A DNA stretch of 64,000 bases from Simmondsia chinensis (lineage: Eukaryota > Streptophyta > Magnoliopsida > Caryophyllales > Simmondsiaceae), in NCBI GenBank assembly GCA_018398585.1, contig JAGTTD010000007.1:14190320-14254319 (forward strand), in the 5' to 3' direction. Every line of letters starts with the position of its first letter. The stretch's first letter is position 1. Position numbers and translations under genes: made by a program. Of the stretch, positions 1-11,080 are shown piece by piece. The notes under the pieces are model-generated. The model was not told the DNA's origin. It searched no databases and saw only the letters and a program-made list of their open reading frames with translations.

Positions 1-2
1 AA

Positions 3-526
3 AGGGCTAACTCCCAAGAGGCTGTGACTCTAGTGAAAGCCTTAAAGAAGGACCCTAATGTGGCTCCTGCCATCGCCAAAGAACTCCAAGTCTAGGAGGG
101 AGTGATTGTGAGGGTGAACATTAAGGTCCCACTGCTTCATCAACAGAAGCGGTGCTGCCAAGACGTCATAAAGAACTTAGGGTGTTTAGCTGACCTTAGT
201 GGCCTGCAACTTTTGTTTGAAGAACCTGAAGCGAGCAAAAAGACCCAGAGCCAGCAAGATCAAGGGATTAAGGGTCTAGAGGACGAAATTCATCAATTGG
301 AGGAGAGACTCGGTCATCTTAGGGGAGAATTGCTTTCCCTGAGACAACAACATTCCTCTCAAGCACAGTGATTAGAAGTATTAAGGAAGCTATCGTGGAG
401 GTCCAAAGAAGTAGCCAAGTTCTCGAAGAGGAAGCCCTTTCCTTGGACCATGAGCTAAGTAATACAACTAGCCAGTTGTCTTCTATAGAGGAATCCTTAG
501 TAACGATTAGGACTCAACTCTTTTAG
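3..526 (+). pseudogene. Tat antisense coiled-coil ORF, copy A (broken)
   Basis: This plus-strand reading frame lies downstream of, and opposite to, the minus-strand Tat pol. It is open from base 3 with a TAG at 93, runs on to a TGA at 369, then continues in the next frame from 362 to a TAG at 524. The product is rich in Glu, Gln and Leu heptads (for example EDEIHQLEERLGHLRGEL), so a coiled coil is likely. A homologous frame occurs in Tat copy B at 50880-51238 and 56475-56790, which supports real ancestral coding. Antisense ORFs after pol are known in Tat elements such as Grande. The function is unknown. The 5' end lies outside the window. Confidence 0.6.
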
Positions 527-1605
527 CTTCCATTTTTTTTTTGTAAAGAGCTTTTTGGCCATACAAGTTACTTGCTTGTACTTCTCTACATATAAGCCAA
601 GTACTTTTTGATAACATTAATGAAATACCCATTTTTGTTCAAATACATCTCTCAACATGATGATTCCTTCTTTCTTGTTCTTTATTTTCTTATCCTAAGG
701 ATCTTTGAGTTGATCCTGGAGACATTAATATTGAAATTAAGCCCATAACTCAAGGAATCTATACTTAAGGACTTCCTTGTTAGAATTCCAAATTGATGGC
801 ACATATTTCTTTAGGAACCTCCCATTAATAGCCCTTAGGTGAGTTCTTTCATCCAGATCTTAGAGTAAGTAAGCATTGCCTTCAAATACCTTGATGACTC
901 TAAATGCGCTCTCGTAGTTTTGGGACTACTTTCTAAAGACACGATTTTTATGGTCAATGGGTAAAACCACTTTTCAGACTATATCCCCTAAGTTAAAAGG
1001 CCTGAATTTGACCTTTTTGTTATATGCTTTGGCCACCCTTTTCTTTTGTTTCTCTAACTTGTGAAGGGCGTCAAGCTTAACTCGGTCTAAATTAGTTACT
1101 TTGTCCACCATAGCCTACTCATACTCAAGTTTAGAAAACTTTCCTTGATGAGTCGACCTAATATGCTGAAATGCTACTTCCATTACGAGCACGACATTAT
1201 GGTTGTAAGTCAAATGGAAGGGAATTGTCTGAGTTGTGTCACTTTTTGATGTTCTATAAGCCCAAAGAGCATCCAGTAGCAATTCATGCCACTTCCTGGG
1301 TTGTCTTCGATCATCTTTTCAATATTGGCCTTCAAAATCTTATTTGTTGACTACGCTTGGCCATTGGCTTGCATGTAGTAAGGAGTTGAATTCAAGGTTT
1401 CTATGCTGATGCTCTTGGTGAACTCCTTAACCTCAGCCCCATTGAACACTCTAGATTGGTCCACAGTTATGGTTTTAGGGATACCAAACCTACACCGGAT
1501 GTATTCTTTGATAAAGTCAATCATGTCATGCTGATTGATATTCTTATATGGTTCAGCCTCTACCCATTTTGTGAAGTAGTCTATGGCCACAAGAATATCG
1601 AAGTG
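527..1605 (-). pseudogene. pol: Tat integrase, catalytic core and C-terminal part (copy A)
   Basis: On the minus strand, 1590-1351 reads as an integrase core beginning [14 protein letters not shown]. It carries the second catalytic Asp region as TVDQSR instead of the usual TDNGRQF, and ends YYMQANGQA where the family has HPQANGQVE. The stretch 1350-540 continues as the degenerate C-terminal half, with stops and frameshifts. The LINE at 1620-3105 splits the domain just upstream of AIDYFTKW. The same C-terminal sequence recurs in Tat copy B at 56820-57328. No function remains. Confidence 0.75.
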
Positions 1606-1619
1606 TTGCCTGCTGGAAG

Positions 1620-3105
1620 ATAGAGCAATGCAGGGAGAGACAAAAGGACCTTCACATGGTTTTCATTGATTTAGAGAAGGCATATGATAGAGTGCCAAGG
1701 GAGGTCCTTTGGAGAGTTTTAGATAGGAAAGGCATCCCCGTGCCATACATCCAAGCCATTACAGACATGTATAAAGAGGCACAGACTATGGTGCGTATAG
1801 AGGACGGGGAGACAGGCGCTTTCCCGATAACAGTAGGGGTACACCAGGGGTCTGCTTTGAGCCCCTATCTGATCATTCTGGTTATGGACGAGCTCACTAG
1901 GCACATCCAAGGATGTGTACCCTGGTGCATGCTTTTTGCAGATGACATAGTGTTGGTGGGGGAGTCGTGGGAAGAGGTAATTGAGAAGCTGGAACGGTGG
2001 AGAGGGGCACTAGAGTCGAAGGGTTTACGACTAAGCAGAGCCAAGACTGAGTATATGGAACTCAAGTTCGATCCCTCCACTACGCCTAGCTCGGAAGATG
2101 TCAAGATTGGATCTGAGGTCGTAGCGAAGAAGGAGAGGTTCAGGTACTTAGGGTCCATGATATAGCACAACGGCGAAGATGATGAGGATGTTAACAACCG
2201 GATTAAAGCGGGATGGCATAAGTGGAGGATGGCCTCCGCAGTACTTTGTGATAGAAAGTTCCCCTTGAAGCTAAAGGGAAGATACTATACGATGGTTATG
2301 AGGCCGGCCATGATGTATGGGGCGGAGTGCAAGGCGATGAAACAACTGCACACGCTGAAGATGAAGGTGGCGGAGATGCGAATGCTGAGGTGGATGTGCG
2401 GACACATAAGGAAGGATAAGATCAGAAACGACGTCATAAGAGGCAAATTGGGCGTAGCCCCCATTAAAGATAAATTGAGAGAGTAACGTTTGAGGTGGTT
2501 CGGACATGTTAGAAGGAGATCGGAAAACACTCCAGTAAGGAGGTTCAAACAGCCCCTTACTACACTAGGCAGGAGAGGAAGAGGCAGTCCAAAGAAGAGA
2601 TGGATGGAGACGATCCGACAATACCTCACCCACCTAAACCTTTGGGAGGAGATGGCCTCAGATAGGGCCCAATAGAGGGCTAGTATAGGGGTATAGATGC
2701 TCCAGTTGGAGTAGGGTAGTCTAGCTTACTAGTGCTAGGCCGTGATATCCTCCTGGCACACTTAGGTTGTGTACTTGCTCTCATGAGCTACTACTTACCT
2801 GCCTACCTGCCTACCTATCCTTTGATTTCTACTTGATGTGGCTTGCTTTGTGTCTGTTGTGTTTGTGTTTTCTTTGTGTTTGTTGTCTTGCTCGCCTTGT
2901 GTTTTGCCCTACTCATGCTTTGTTGCTCTCCTGCTGCCAGGTCACATGCTTATGCTGCGGGCCAGCCTCTCAGGTTGGGGGTCCTCAGAAACAGCCTCTC
3001 TTCAGGGTAGCCCCTGAAGGGGAAAGGCTGCGTACATCTATTCCCCCGACCCTGCTTTTGCAGGACCCCTTGCAGGCACTGGGTTTGTTGTTGCTGTTGT
3101 TTTTG
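1620..3105 (+). mobile_element. 5'-truncated RTE-type LINE
   Basis: This non-LTR retrotransposon fragment begins inside the RT palm and keeps its 3' UTR. The 3' UTR has the GGTCCTCAGAAACAGCCTCTC block followed by GGGTAGCCCCTGAAGG, typical of plant RTE LINEs, and ends in a (TTG)n-like tail (about 3083-3105). The flanks TTGCCTGCTGGAAG (1606-1619) and TTGCCTGCTAGAAG (3106-3119) form a 14-bp target duplication with one mismatch. Removing the LINE rejoins the Tat integrase. The endonuclease domain is missing through 5' truncation. Confidence 0.88.
1656..2675 (+). pseudogene. LINE reverse transcriptase, palm to C-terminus
   Basis: The frame starts [19 protein letters not shown], an RT block A motif carrying a catalytic Asp. 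It continues through [12 protein letters not shown] and [11 protein letters not shown], so the catalytic FADD box is intact. A TAG at 2163 splits it from the following part (NNRIKAGWHKWRMAS), and a TAA at 2484 precedes the last part, which starts RWFGHVRRR. The C-terminal WFGHV...RGRPKKRW-like stretch is typical of RTE proteins. Two stops and the missing N-terminus make it inactive. It is better preserved than the Tat pol around it, so it inserted later. Confidence 0.88.
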
Positions 3106-3716
3106 TTGCCTGCTAGAAGGGGGGGGGGGGTGATTTTCCCTATGATGTTCGTTGCCCCACCTCTGAAGGGCCACAGTTTGAGAAGAGCATTCATCTTAGC
3201 TGCAGGGACTCTTGGCACATGTCCATGTCTCTAGCATGCTCAGCATCCCTTGGCATATTTTATGCAATCATCCATCATTGATGGCTAGTAATAGCCATAA
3301 TGTCAGATGAGACAATGCAATTTGTTGCTAGCTAGATGGGATCTACAGATACCCTCATGGGCTCCTATCTTTACTAGCATTGTTTCGTCCAATCCAAGAC
3401 ACTTGAGAAGCACTCCACTAGCATCTCTTTTATACAACTCCCCAAATTCATCGTCTAGATGGAATCTATGAGCTCTCATTTCTATCTTTTTTTCCTTAAT
3501 GTAATTTTGAGGGCTCTTGAAGTAATCTATTAAAGGCCTCCTCCAATCCTCATGTTGATTTAGGATAGTTTGATGGATTTCAAAACAATCCAAGTGTTCA
3601 CTTAGCATAGCTTCACTCTCAAAATTGGAAGACATAGCGAATTCAATGTTATGGTCCAAAACCTTAGTCTTTATGACCGTGGTTTCTTCGCACCAAGTCC
3701 TGGGCAATTTATTCAC
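3106..3716 (-). pseudogene. pol: Tat integrase N-terminal part and RNase H linker (copy A)
   Basis: The minus-strand frame 3716-3303 contains WRRPLIDYFKSPQ and then GELYKRDASGVLLKCL and AHEGICRSHL. This is the linker and the start of the integrase HHCC zinc domain of Tat-lineage pol. Bases 3302-3106 continue towards the core in shifted frames, with CQxHGHVPRVPAAKMNALL. A run of eleven plus-strand G (about 3120-3130) encodes prolines where the family has a short PPSS stretch, so it looks like a homopolymer expansion. The LINE target duplication marks the lower end. Confidence 0.7.
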
Positions 3717-3721
3717 TAAAG

Positions 3722-4098
3722 TTAACTGAGTTGAGTCATTGGCGGCTTTATTTTGTTCTCTAGGGATATGCTCAAGTTACAGACCATCGAACTTATCCAA
3801 CAGCTTTCGCACCATTGGAAAGTATCTATTAAAGTGTTTCTCAAACGTTGGAACTCCTCTTTTATTTGGCAAATAAAAAACTGAGAATCCCCTTTAATAA
3901 CGACATTGAGCACTCGCATTCTAAGAGAGTATATAGGCCAATTATTAGTGCCTCATATTTTTCCATGTTTTTGGAGCGTTTACCAACTAAAGTGACATCT
4001 AACTTAGTGATGATTCTAGCGTGGAATTCTATCACAACTCCAATTTTGACAATTGAATTGGTCCTTGATCCGTCAAAGTAGAGTTTCCAAGGGACCAT
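3722..4098 (-). pseudogene. pol: Additional RNase H domain of Tat (copy A)
   Basis: The minus-strand frame starts VPWKLYFDGSRTNSIVKIG at 4095, the first strand of the second, archaeal-like RNase H found in Tat elements. It continues through KYEALIIGLYTLLE, where the family has AEYEALIAGL. A shifted frame (3919-3722) carries the remainder, including DSQFFICQIKEEFQ where the family has DSQLVVNQI. The 5.1-kb LTR element inserted immediately upstream, at 4100. Confidence 0.72.
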
Positions 4099-4099
4099 T

Positions 4100-4727
4100 T
4101 GTTATGATCCAAGAATTCGAGGTTTAGGGTTGTGTAATGTTACAAGGCTGAGTTGCTGCTGCTATGCTGATTTGGTTGCCGAGCTGAAGGTTCTACTGCA
4201 GATTTGTGAGGGCTGCTGTTAGTTATTGCTACTGTTAGTTGTTATTGGTGTTAATTGTTGGTTAGTTTGATTAGTTAGTCAATAATGCATGTGTTTAGTA
4301 GCTATATTGGTTGTTGCATTGCATTGTAACAAGTTGTTAGTTCAAGCTATGTAAGTCACTGCAGTAGCAAGTGTCGGTTAGTGACAGTTCAGGCATGAGC
4401 GCTGTTAGGAGTGGTGTTTTGACGCCAAATAGGATTTAAATGTTAGTTAAGCTTTAGTTCTAGATATTTGTAGATGTTTCTTAAGATGGTTAGTCCTTGT
4501 ATGGCTAGATACAATGTATTAGCTCATATCATGTAAGTAGTATAAATAGGAGGTCCTAGCTTGTAATCAATAACTTTGATAATGAATTGATCTCATTTGG
4601 TTACTTTCTCTATTCTCTCATCTCTTTTCCCTTCTTTCTCATCTAAACTCTATATTCTTTTCTCATCTCATACTCTCTCTATCCCAACCAAGTTTAAGGC
4701 TCAAGAGAAATCTTCGAAACCTTAACA
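4100..4727 (+). repeat. 5' LTR of the 4100-9222 element
   Basis: It begins TGTTATGATCC and ends CCTTAACA. A TATAAATA box lies at 4541-4548, followed by a CT-rich stretch near the 3' end. It has the same length as the LTR at 8595. Confidence 0.93.
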
Positions 4728-4729
4728 AT

Positions 4730-4742
4730 TGGTATCAGAGCC
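4730..4742 (+). other. Primer binding site, initiator-Met tRNA type
   Basis: TGGTATCAGAGCC starts two bases after the 5' LTR. It is the standard complement of the 3' end of plant initiator-Met tRNA. Confidence 0.93.
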
Positions 4743-5823
4743 TTGATTTGGCTTCTGAATCAAGCTCATATCCGAAAAATTATAAAAACCTGATTAATTG
4801 TGTTGCAATTAATCCACAATAAAAAGGTTTGATACTGATTTAATTCAGATTTTGTGATCAGAATTCAAATCGGAATTTTGAAGTGAACTTTTGGCAGTTA
4901 TTGCATTAGTGAACAGCAACGTCTGGGAAGTTGCTTTCGGTTGGGAATAAAGTGATCAAATTACATTGAAGAAAGTTCAATTGATCAGTATTTGTTGAGT
5001 ATAATCAACATAAAAGCTGATTCATATTGAATTCAGAAGATTCGATCAAGCATTAGTTGTTGAATGTCAGTGCAGAAGCAGAATATCAGTGCTGAACTTA
5101 TGTGCTGAGCTATTTGTTCTTGATTGATCACTCAGCTGATCGATTGAAGAAGAAGTTAAAATTGAGCTAATTGATCCACATTATACTTGATCATCATCAA
5201 AAGACTAGAAATCATCTGAATCGAGGTGATTACAAATTTTACAATTCAGAAGTTGAGATTAAGGAAATGGTTTTCTGATCTTCAAGTTGCAATTCGATGA
5301 GAATTCGTGTTTGTTGTTGGATTGTGTTTAAATTGTGTTGCTAAGCATAGGAGTGGTGAGGATTCATTAGAATCTGCGTTTGATTCTTAAGAATTATATG
5401 TTATTGAGTCAAGATTTGCGTAGGCAAAATTCTGACAACGAAGGCGAAATTCTGACAACGAATATTGCACCGAAGGTGTTGAATTCCGCTATTGTTCTTG
5501 AAGATTGTTGTGTATCGTGTGATTAAATCATCATTGCAGGCAAAAATCGAACCAATTTCAGATTCTTAGTCTGAATTATTCAAGGTAGCGTCTCTGTCAG
5601 AAATCGTTCGCAGTTAGGGTTTGTTCAAGTTTCCTCTGTTCGAAGTTCTGTTCGAGTTCGTCAGTTAGGGTTGATAATCATTGAAGATCGTGGAACCGAT
5701 AGCAAGGATTGTTTGTGCGAACAAAGGAGTAGAACTTCATTAAGCAATCGATTGTTGAAGAGTTGCGAAACGAGTTACACACTTCGGCGAGTTTCGAACA
5801 AAGTTTTGTTGTTCATTACAAAC
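4743..5823 (+). other. Long untranslated leader of the 4100-9222 element
   Basis: About 1.1 kb separates the primer site from the first ATG of the long frame at 5824. I see no coding frame here. It is AT-rich and probably holds RNA signals such as those for packaging, but none can be named from sequence. Confidence 0.5.
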
Positions 5824-8535
5824 ATGGCTGATGGAGTAAGAACCAGATCAGGAGCTGGAGGAGCAATTGTATCAGCTGCGGTGATAGGTTATGGTGCTGA
5901 TGCATCAATTGATCACCACCGGGAGTTGAATGACAAGTTCGAACAGCTGAATGCTAAGCTTGATCAGCAAAAGGCAAGGTTTGATCAGCAGGATGCGAAG
6001 TTTGATTAGCATAGCTTCGAGATTAAACAACAGAATGATAGCATTCAGCAAATGTTGAAGTTGATGTTGGGTAAAGATGCGAATAAGGAGGAACGATTGC
6101 AACAAATTGAGATTATTCCACCTATTGAAGTGGTTCTACCGCAAGAGTTCTTTGTTGAGCAAAAAGAGAAGGTGCGATCTGTCGTTGTTGAAGATGAACT
6201 CGACCACGAAAATGCCGAAATTGATGAACACAGGCGTGAAGAACCTGAGTCTGAACAAGATGATTCTTATGAGGATTCTTTGCTAGAGTTAGAGTATCTT
6301 GATGATGTTGAGGTACAACATGACATGCATCCAGATTGGGAATATGATTCACATGTCAAAGGAATGATTAAGAAAGCAAAGAGTAAACAAAAGCGGAATC
6401 ATCTAAGTGAAGCGTTGAAAGGATTTGGGGGTAAAAAGAAGTTGACAAAGCCGAAGTTGAAGCGTGGGGTTGTGTTTCAGCATGGCATGCTTGATGATCA
6501 GCAAAAACTAACTCGAGATGCTGACCTTACTGAAGAATATGTTGGTATATAGGTTGCAGATGGCACACAAGGAGTTAAGACACGATCGGGAGTTGGTGGA
6601 GGCAATGTAGCTACAGCCGTCCAACCCGAAGTGTCCTACGCTGCTGTGGTTGGTGCGAACATTCTAAAGGAGTATGTCACACTTGATCAGATGAAGGAAT
6701 GGCTCAATCACTCACAAATACAATCAGAGGAACGCTGGTTCTCGAGGTTCCAGCAAATGCGTTTGGAAAATCAGCAATTGTTTGGTGTTGGTAGTGATGC
6801 AATTGATACATTGCAAGGTTCTTGGAGTAGAGAAATGGAGCATTCAAATGTACACTCATACGACGACTTGCCTCCTGATCCGGGAGAAGATTTTCAAGTT
6901 TATATGAAGCCGAAAAGGTTTGATTCTCTGTTGAAAAGAACTAATCAAGCTGCAAGAGTGCGTTTCAAATTCCAATGAAGGAGAAGCAATGTGGTTGAAC
7001 ACGCAATTGAGTTTTTAGATGTGTATAACTGCTGTAACATACTGAAACCGATTTCAGATCAGTCTAGAAGCTGTCCAGCAGATGTTTTAACTGATGTGTT
7101 GGGTGTTGGAAGCTTCCTTGATCTGGGAAAGAATGAATTACATGTATTTGGAGGAGCTACACATCCGGTGCTGTTGTTTGGTGTTAAAGAATGCGATGTC
7201 AGTGCAAGCATAGGTGTAGAATTGGTTGAGACTGTGGGTCATTGCGAAGATAACATCAAAGTAAGTATTGAAGACAGGAAGTATACATTTTCCAAGCTAC
7301 ATAATTCATGTGACAATGAAGTTTCCATTGCTCCGAAATTGGTGTTGTTTCAGTTCATACAAAAGCACTTCCTTGGAAGGATGGTTGTTGTTGCTAGTGG
7401 TTTGAAGAGCTGTGGATGGTTTGAGGGGGTTTTGGGCCTCTGGTATGACCTCACAAATAATGCTCAAGGCCAAGTAAAACCAACGGTGATAGCATTTGAA
7501 AATCGGGACAAACTGCAACTGGTAGGTGTTTTTCTGGTGCATAATTCGGGGGTGTTTTGGGTGATCTGCAGCAGTGTTTCGGAGTGGAAAAATCATATGC
7601 ATAAGCTTCAATATCTTCTCAATGTATGGATGGAAAAGATCAATGCAACACCAAGTATAATCCTAGCCGAAAATATTTTACATTTCAGCAGCTAAGATTA
7701 GGACAGATTTTCCCTTGCACTGAAATTAATCTCAGATGTTCAGTTGTGTCATTGGTGTCCTGATTTGAAGTTCATCTTTAAGTCTGATGATGGAAATTTG
7801 ATTGTGACCCATGAGCATTTGATTTGGTGGAGTAAAAGTCCAGATATTCAAGCCAATGTCACAAGAGCTCAATTGATCAAGTTGGGACAGCATGTTTGCA
7901 AGGTAGCTGCTGAGGATGCTGAAAATTTTGAGAGGATTCCAATTCTCTCATTGACAGCAGTAGATGAGAAGCTCAAATGGAATGTGATTGGTGCTAATAT
8001 GATTATGGGAAGATGTCATAACTTGTTCACTTCAAGTAGCTTCCATATGGACATAAACTGAGCTGCAATATGTCATTATGATTTGCATCGAGTTAACAAT
8101 GTTGAATTACTGGACTCTGCAGCAGCTTTGGTACAATTGGAAAGCAATCAAGGATTTGTTTAGCATGTCATGAGTTGGTTTAGTATGTGGGTGTGTGAGC
8201 TGAATAAGTTGGAAGTCATTGCTGCAGAGCACGTTAACTCAGCAAGAAATCAGGTTCCAGTAGCTAATCTGCACTATCGGCATGCCGATTGGCAAGTTCG
8301 GGATGATATAATTCTGTTTTTGAATGGAATTTTGATCAATAGGGTCTCTACCATAAAGCTATGCTATTGGGAGGATATTTGTGAGTTGTTCACCAAGTTG
8401 TACTGGAGTAACAAAGCCTCCTCAGCTACATTTCCTGGTCCAGCTACAAGTTACTACAAGCAGAAGAATTTCTTTCAGTTGCAGTTCAGCTGGAAGTTCA
8501 CCACCTTCAACTCCTACCTCGACATCAACAAGTGA
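5824..8535 (+). pseudogene. 904-codon single frame of unknown function in pol-less LTR element
   Basis: One frame runs from ATG 5824 to TGA 8533. It is broken by seven in-frame stops (6007, 6550, 6976, 7693, 7699, 8059, 8161) but by no visible frameshift. It begins ADGVRTRSGAGGA, matching the gag start of the chromovirus at 28082. Next come a Gln/Asp/Lys heptad region (about residues 35-85, coiled coil likely), an acidic stretch (about 120-175) and a basic segment (about 180-215, with KKAKSKQKRNH). At 6553 the motif recurs as VADGTQGVKTRSGVGGG. The later two thirds has tryptophan-rich blocks (FWVICSSVSEWKNHMHKL, HLIWWSKSPD). I recognise no domain and see no zinc knuckle, protease, RT or integrase. 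It may be a gag-like or element-specific RNA-binding protein; that is inference. Confidence 0.7.
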
Positions 8536-8556
8536 TTTTCTAATCTCATTCACTTT

Positions 8557-8592
8557 CATTGTTGAGGACAAGAATGTTTTCAAGGGGAAGGG
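8557..8592 (+). other. Stem-loop and polypurine tract
   Basis: CATTGTTG-AGGA-CAAGAATG (8557-8576) can fold into a stem with one mismatch and a four-base loop. It is followed by the polypurine tract AAGGGGAAGGGA (about 8582-8593), which primes plus-strand synthesis next to the 3' LTR. The same arrangement occurs in seven other elements in the window. Confidence 0.75.
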
Positions 8593-8594
8593 AA

Positions 8595-9222
8595 TGTTAT
8601 GATTCGAGAATTCGAGGTTTGGGGTTGTGTAATGTTACAAGGCTGAGTTGCTGCTGCTATGCTGATTTGGTTGCCGAGCTGAAGGTTCTACTGCAGATTT
8701 GTGAGGGCTGCTGTTAGTTACTGCTGCTGTTAGTTGTTATTGGTGTTAATTGTTGGTTAGTTTGATTAGTTAGTCAATAATGCATGTGTTTAGTAGCTAT
8801 ATTGGTTGTTGCATTGCATTGTAACAAGCTGTTAGTTCAAACTATGTAAGTCACTGCAGTAGCAAGTGTCGGTTAGTGACAGTTCAGGCATGAGTGCTGT
8901 TAGGAGTGGTGTTTTGGCGCCAAATAGGATTTAAATGTTAGTTAAGCTTCAGTTCTAGATATTTCTAGATGTTTCCTAAGATAGTTAGTCCTTGTGTAGC
9001 TAGATACAATGTATTAGCTTATATCATGTAAGTAGTATAAATAGGAGGGCCTAGCTTGTAATCAATAACTTTGATAATGAATTGATCTCATTTGGTTACT
9101 TTCTTTATTCTCTCATCTCTTTTCCCTTCTTTCTCATCTAAACTCTATATTCTTTTCTCATCTCATACTCTCTCTAACCCAACCAAGGTTAAGGCTCAAG
9201 AGAAATCTTCGAAACCTTAACA
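8595..9222 (+). repeat. 3' LTR of the 4100-9222 element
   Basis: It begins TGTTATGATTC and ends CCTTAACA, 628 bp, with a TATAAATA box at 9036-9043. It aligns end to end with the LTR at 4100 without indels. Confidence 0.93.
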
Positions 9223-10501
9223 CATTTCCACCACCAGGAGCTAGTATGGTTCGTAAGCTAAGCCAGTGTGAATGTTTGGGTGGTCAGCTAAAAAGTTTGC
9301 TAAGGCTTGACCCTTGACTAACTTTTATGAAACATAGACCAACTCAACTTGAAGTAGAGAAATACTCCACTTGTTCAATCTTTCCCTCGTCAAGGGTTAA
9401 TCTGGCATATATTTACGGACATTTGTCTAAGCAACCACGTATATGGCAAATGCCATAAGTAATGTCTCAATTTTACTGATACATAGAACAAAGATAGACA
9501 CAATTTCTCAATTGAGGGGTATTTTATTTCACATTCATTCAAGCAACGGCTAAGGTAGAACACAACCTGTTCAAACCCTTGCTTATTGTCTTATGCAAGC
9601 AAGCAACCAATCGATTCCTTTAAAGTAGAGACATAAATGCTCAAAGGTTTGCCCCTCTTTGGCGGAATAAGAACTGGTGGCCTAATCAAGTAATCCTGGA
9701 TGGCCTCGAAAGCTGCTTGATGTGCATCCTCCCACTTGAAGTCTTTCTTAGTCTTGAGCCTCAACAGTGGAGAGAAGACTTTTGGTTTCCTGCGACATTC
9801 GAGAGGAAATGTCTTGGGAATTTAACCTGCCCTAGGAAGCATTGGAGTTCCTCTTTCCTTGAAGGCGGTTTGGCTTGCTAAATGGCCTTAGTCTTGTTAA
9901 TGTCCATCTCAATGCCCCTCTGGTGTACTAGAAGACCAAGAAAGCTCCCAATGTGTATGCCAAAAGCACACTTTAATGGATTCATCTTGAGGTTGTGGAT
10001 CCTCATTCTAAGGACCGCCCCCCTCAAGTCTTCCAAATGTTTGAGTTGGGACTTTGATTTGACCATGATATCAACGATGTAGACTTCCATAGTCTTGTTA
10101 ATGAGGTCGTGAAAAATCACGTTCATAGCTCGTTGGTCGGTGGTGCCAGCATTTTTCAAACCAAATGGAATAGCCATCTATTCAAACGTCCATATTGACC
10201 CAGGATATTTGAATGTTGTCTTGTGGGTATCCTCTGAAGCAATCATAACTTGGTAGTACTCACAGTAGCCATCCATAAAAGACAAGATGTCATGCCTTGA
10301 GGCTAAGTCAATAGGCACGTCATCGATTGGATTTAGGTATTCATCTTTCTGGGTGGTTGCATTTAGATCTCTAAAGTTAATACAGACCCTAATCTTGACA
10401 TTTTTCTTAATGACAAAAACAATGTTTGACATCCATTTAACAAACCTTGCATTTCTGATAACTTTGGCCTTTAAGAGCCTTTCTATTTCCTCCTTAACCA
10501 A
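9223..10501 (-). pseudogene. pol: Tat reverse transcriptase and first RNase H (copy A)
   Basis: The frame 10501-10178 holds the RT fingers, starting VKEEIERLLKAKVIRNARF, then RVCINFRDLNATTQKDEY and the palm Asp block DILSFMDGYCEYYQVMIA. The frame 10177-9878 continues with MAIPFGLKNAGTTDQRAMN. Its catalytic box is YIVDIMVKS where the family has YIDDMVVKS, so one catalytic Asp is replaced by Val. Bases 9877-9223 carry the RT connection and first RNase H in broken frames, for example ...DFKWEDAHQAAFEAIQ. It is adjacent, after removing the 4100-9222 insert, to the extra RNase H. Inactive. Confidence 0.82.
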
Positions 10502-11080
10502 ATTAATAAGTTGTTAGGACATTCTCCTCTGGGATTGAATGATGGGCCTTAAGCTTGCCTTGATAGGAAGTCTATGCTCAACCACCTTTCTATATAGGCC
10601 AGACATCTCGTGATAGTCCCAGACAAAGCAGTACTTGAACTCATGAAGTGAGGTCAAATACTTCTCCCTCTGCTCCTCATAAAGAAGAGCGCTCAGATAG
10701 GTAGGTCTTGGGTCTTCTATTGAGCATAAGTTAATCTCGAGGAGGGGGTCCTAAACTTTAGCCCTTAGATCCTTCCTCTTAGCAGATGCTGCTCTTAAGT
10801 CAGAGAATTCCAGCATTTTTTCTTATGTCACCTAAACCTTGAAGCCAATGAATGGCTATTCAATCCAAAGTTAATCCTTAGCGTGCCCATCCATGAGCTT
10901 TGCTATCGTTAAGGAAATGGTCTCTCGGGGCATTAGTGGGAGGTCTTGTCTTGGCTTGCCTTGGAGTTCTTCAAGAAGGGAACTCATGCATCCCTAGAAA
11001 TCGGGGTCCTCGAAATCTACCTTAACCTAACCAACTTTAGTCTCAGTAAGTGGGCTATCAAGGATGGTCATTATGTCTTG
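10502..11080 (-). pseudogene. Tat protease-RT linker region (copy A), degenerate
   Basis: No long frame survives. The segment lies between the protease-side frame ending at 11081 and the RT starting at 10501, in the order expected for Tat pol. Short minus-strand pieces resemble the spacer before RT. Nothing else is visible. Confidence 0.45.

Larger units (their letters stand above)
4100..9222 (+). mobile_element. Pol-less LTR retrotransposon (LARD-like), complete
   Basis: Two 628-bp LTRs (TGTTATGA...CTTAACA) flank a 3.87-kb interior. The primer site starts two bases after the 5' LTR, and the polypurine tract abuts the 3' LTR. CATT lies on both sides (4096-4099 and 9223-9226), consistent with a target duplication in the Tat pol. 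The LTRs differ at about 20 positions by eye. The interior has no protease, RT, RNase H or integrase, so the element must have moved with enzymes from another element. Its first ORF residues match the gag start of the chromovirus at 22811-28573, which makes that family a candidate helper. Confidence 0.93.

Noticed and set aside
2767..3234. 155-codon plus-strand frame
   Set aside because: It lies in the LINE 3' UTR and runs past the LINE end into Tat integrase on the other strand. Its Leu/Cys-rich composition comes from (TTG)n-like sequence.
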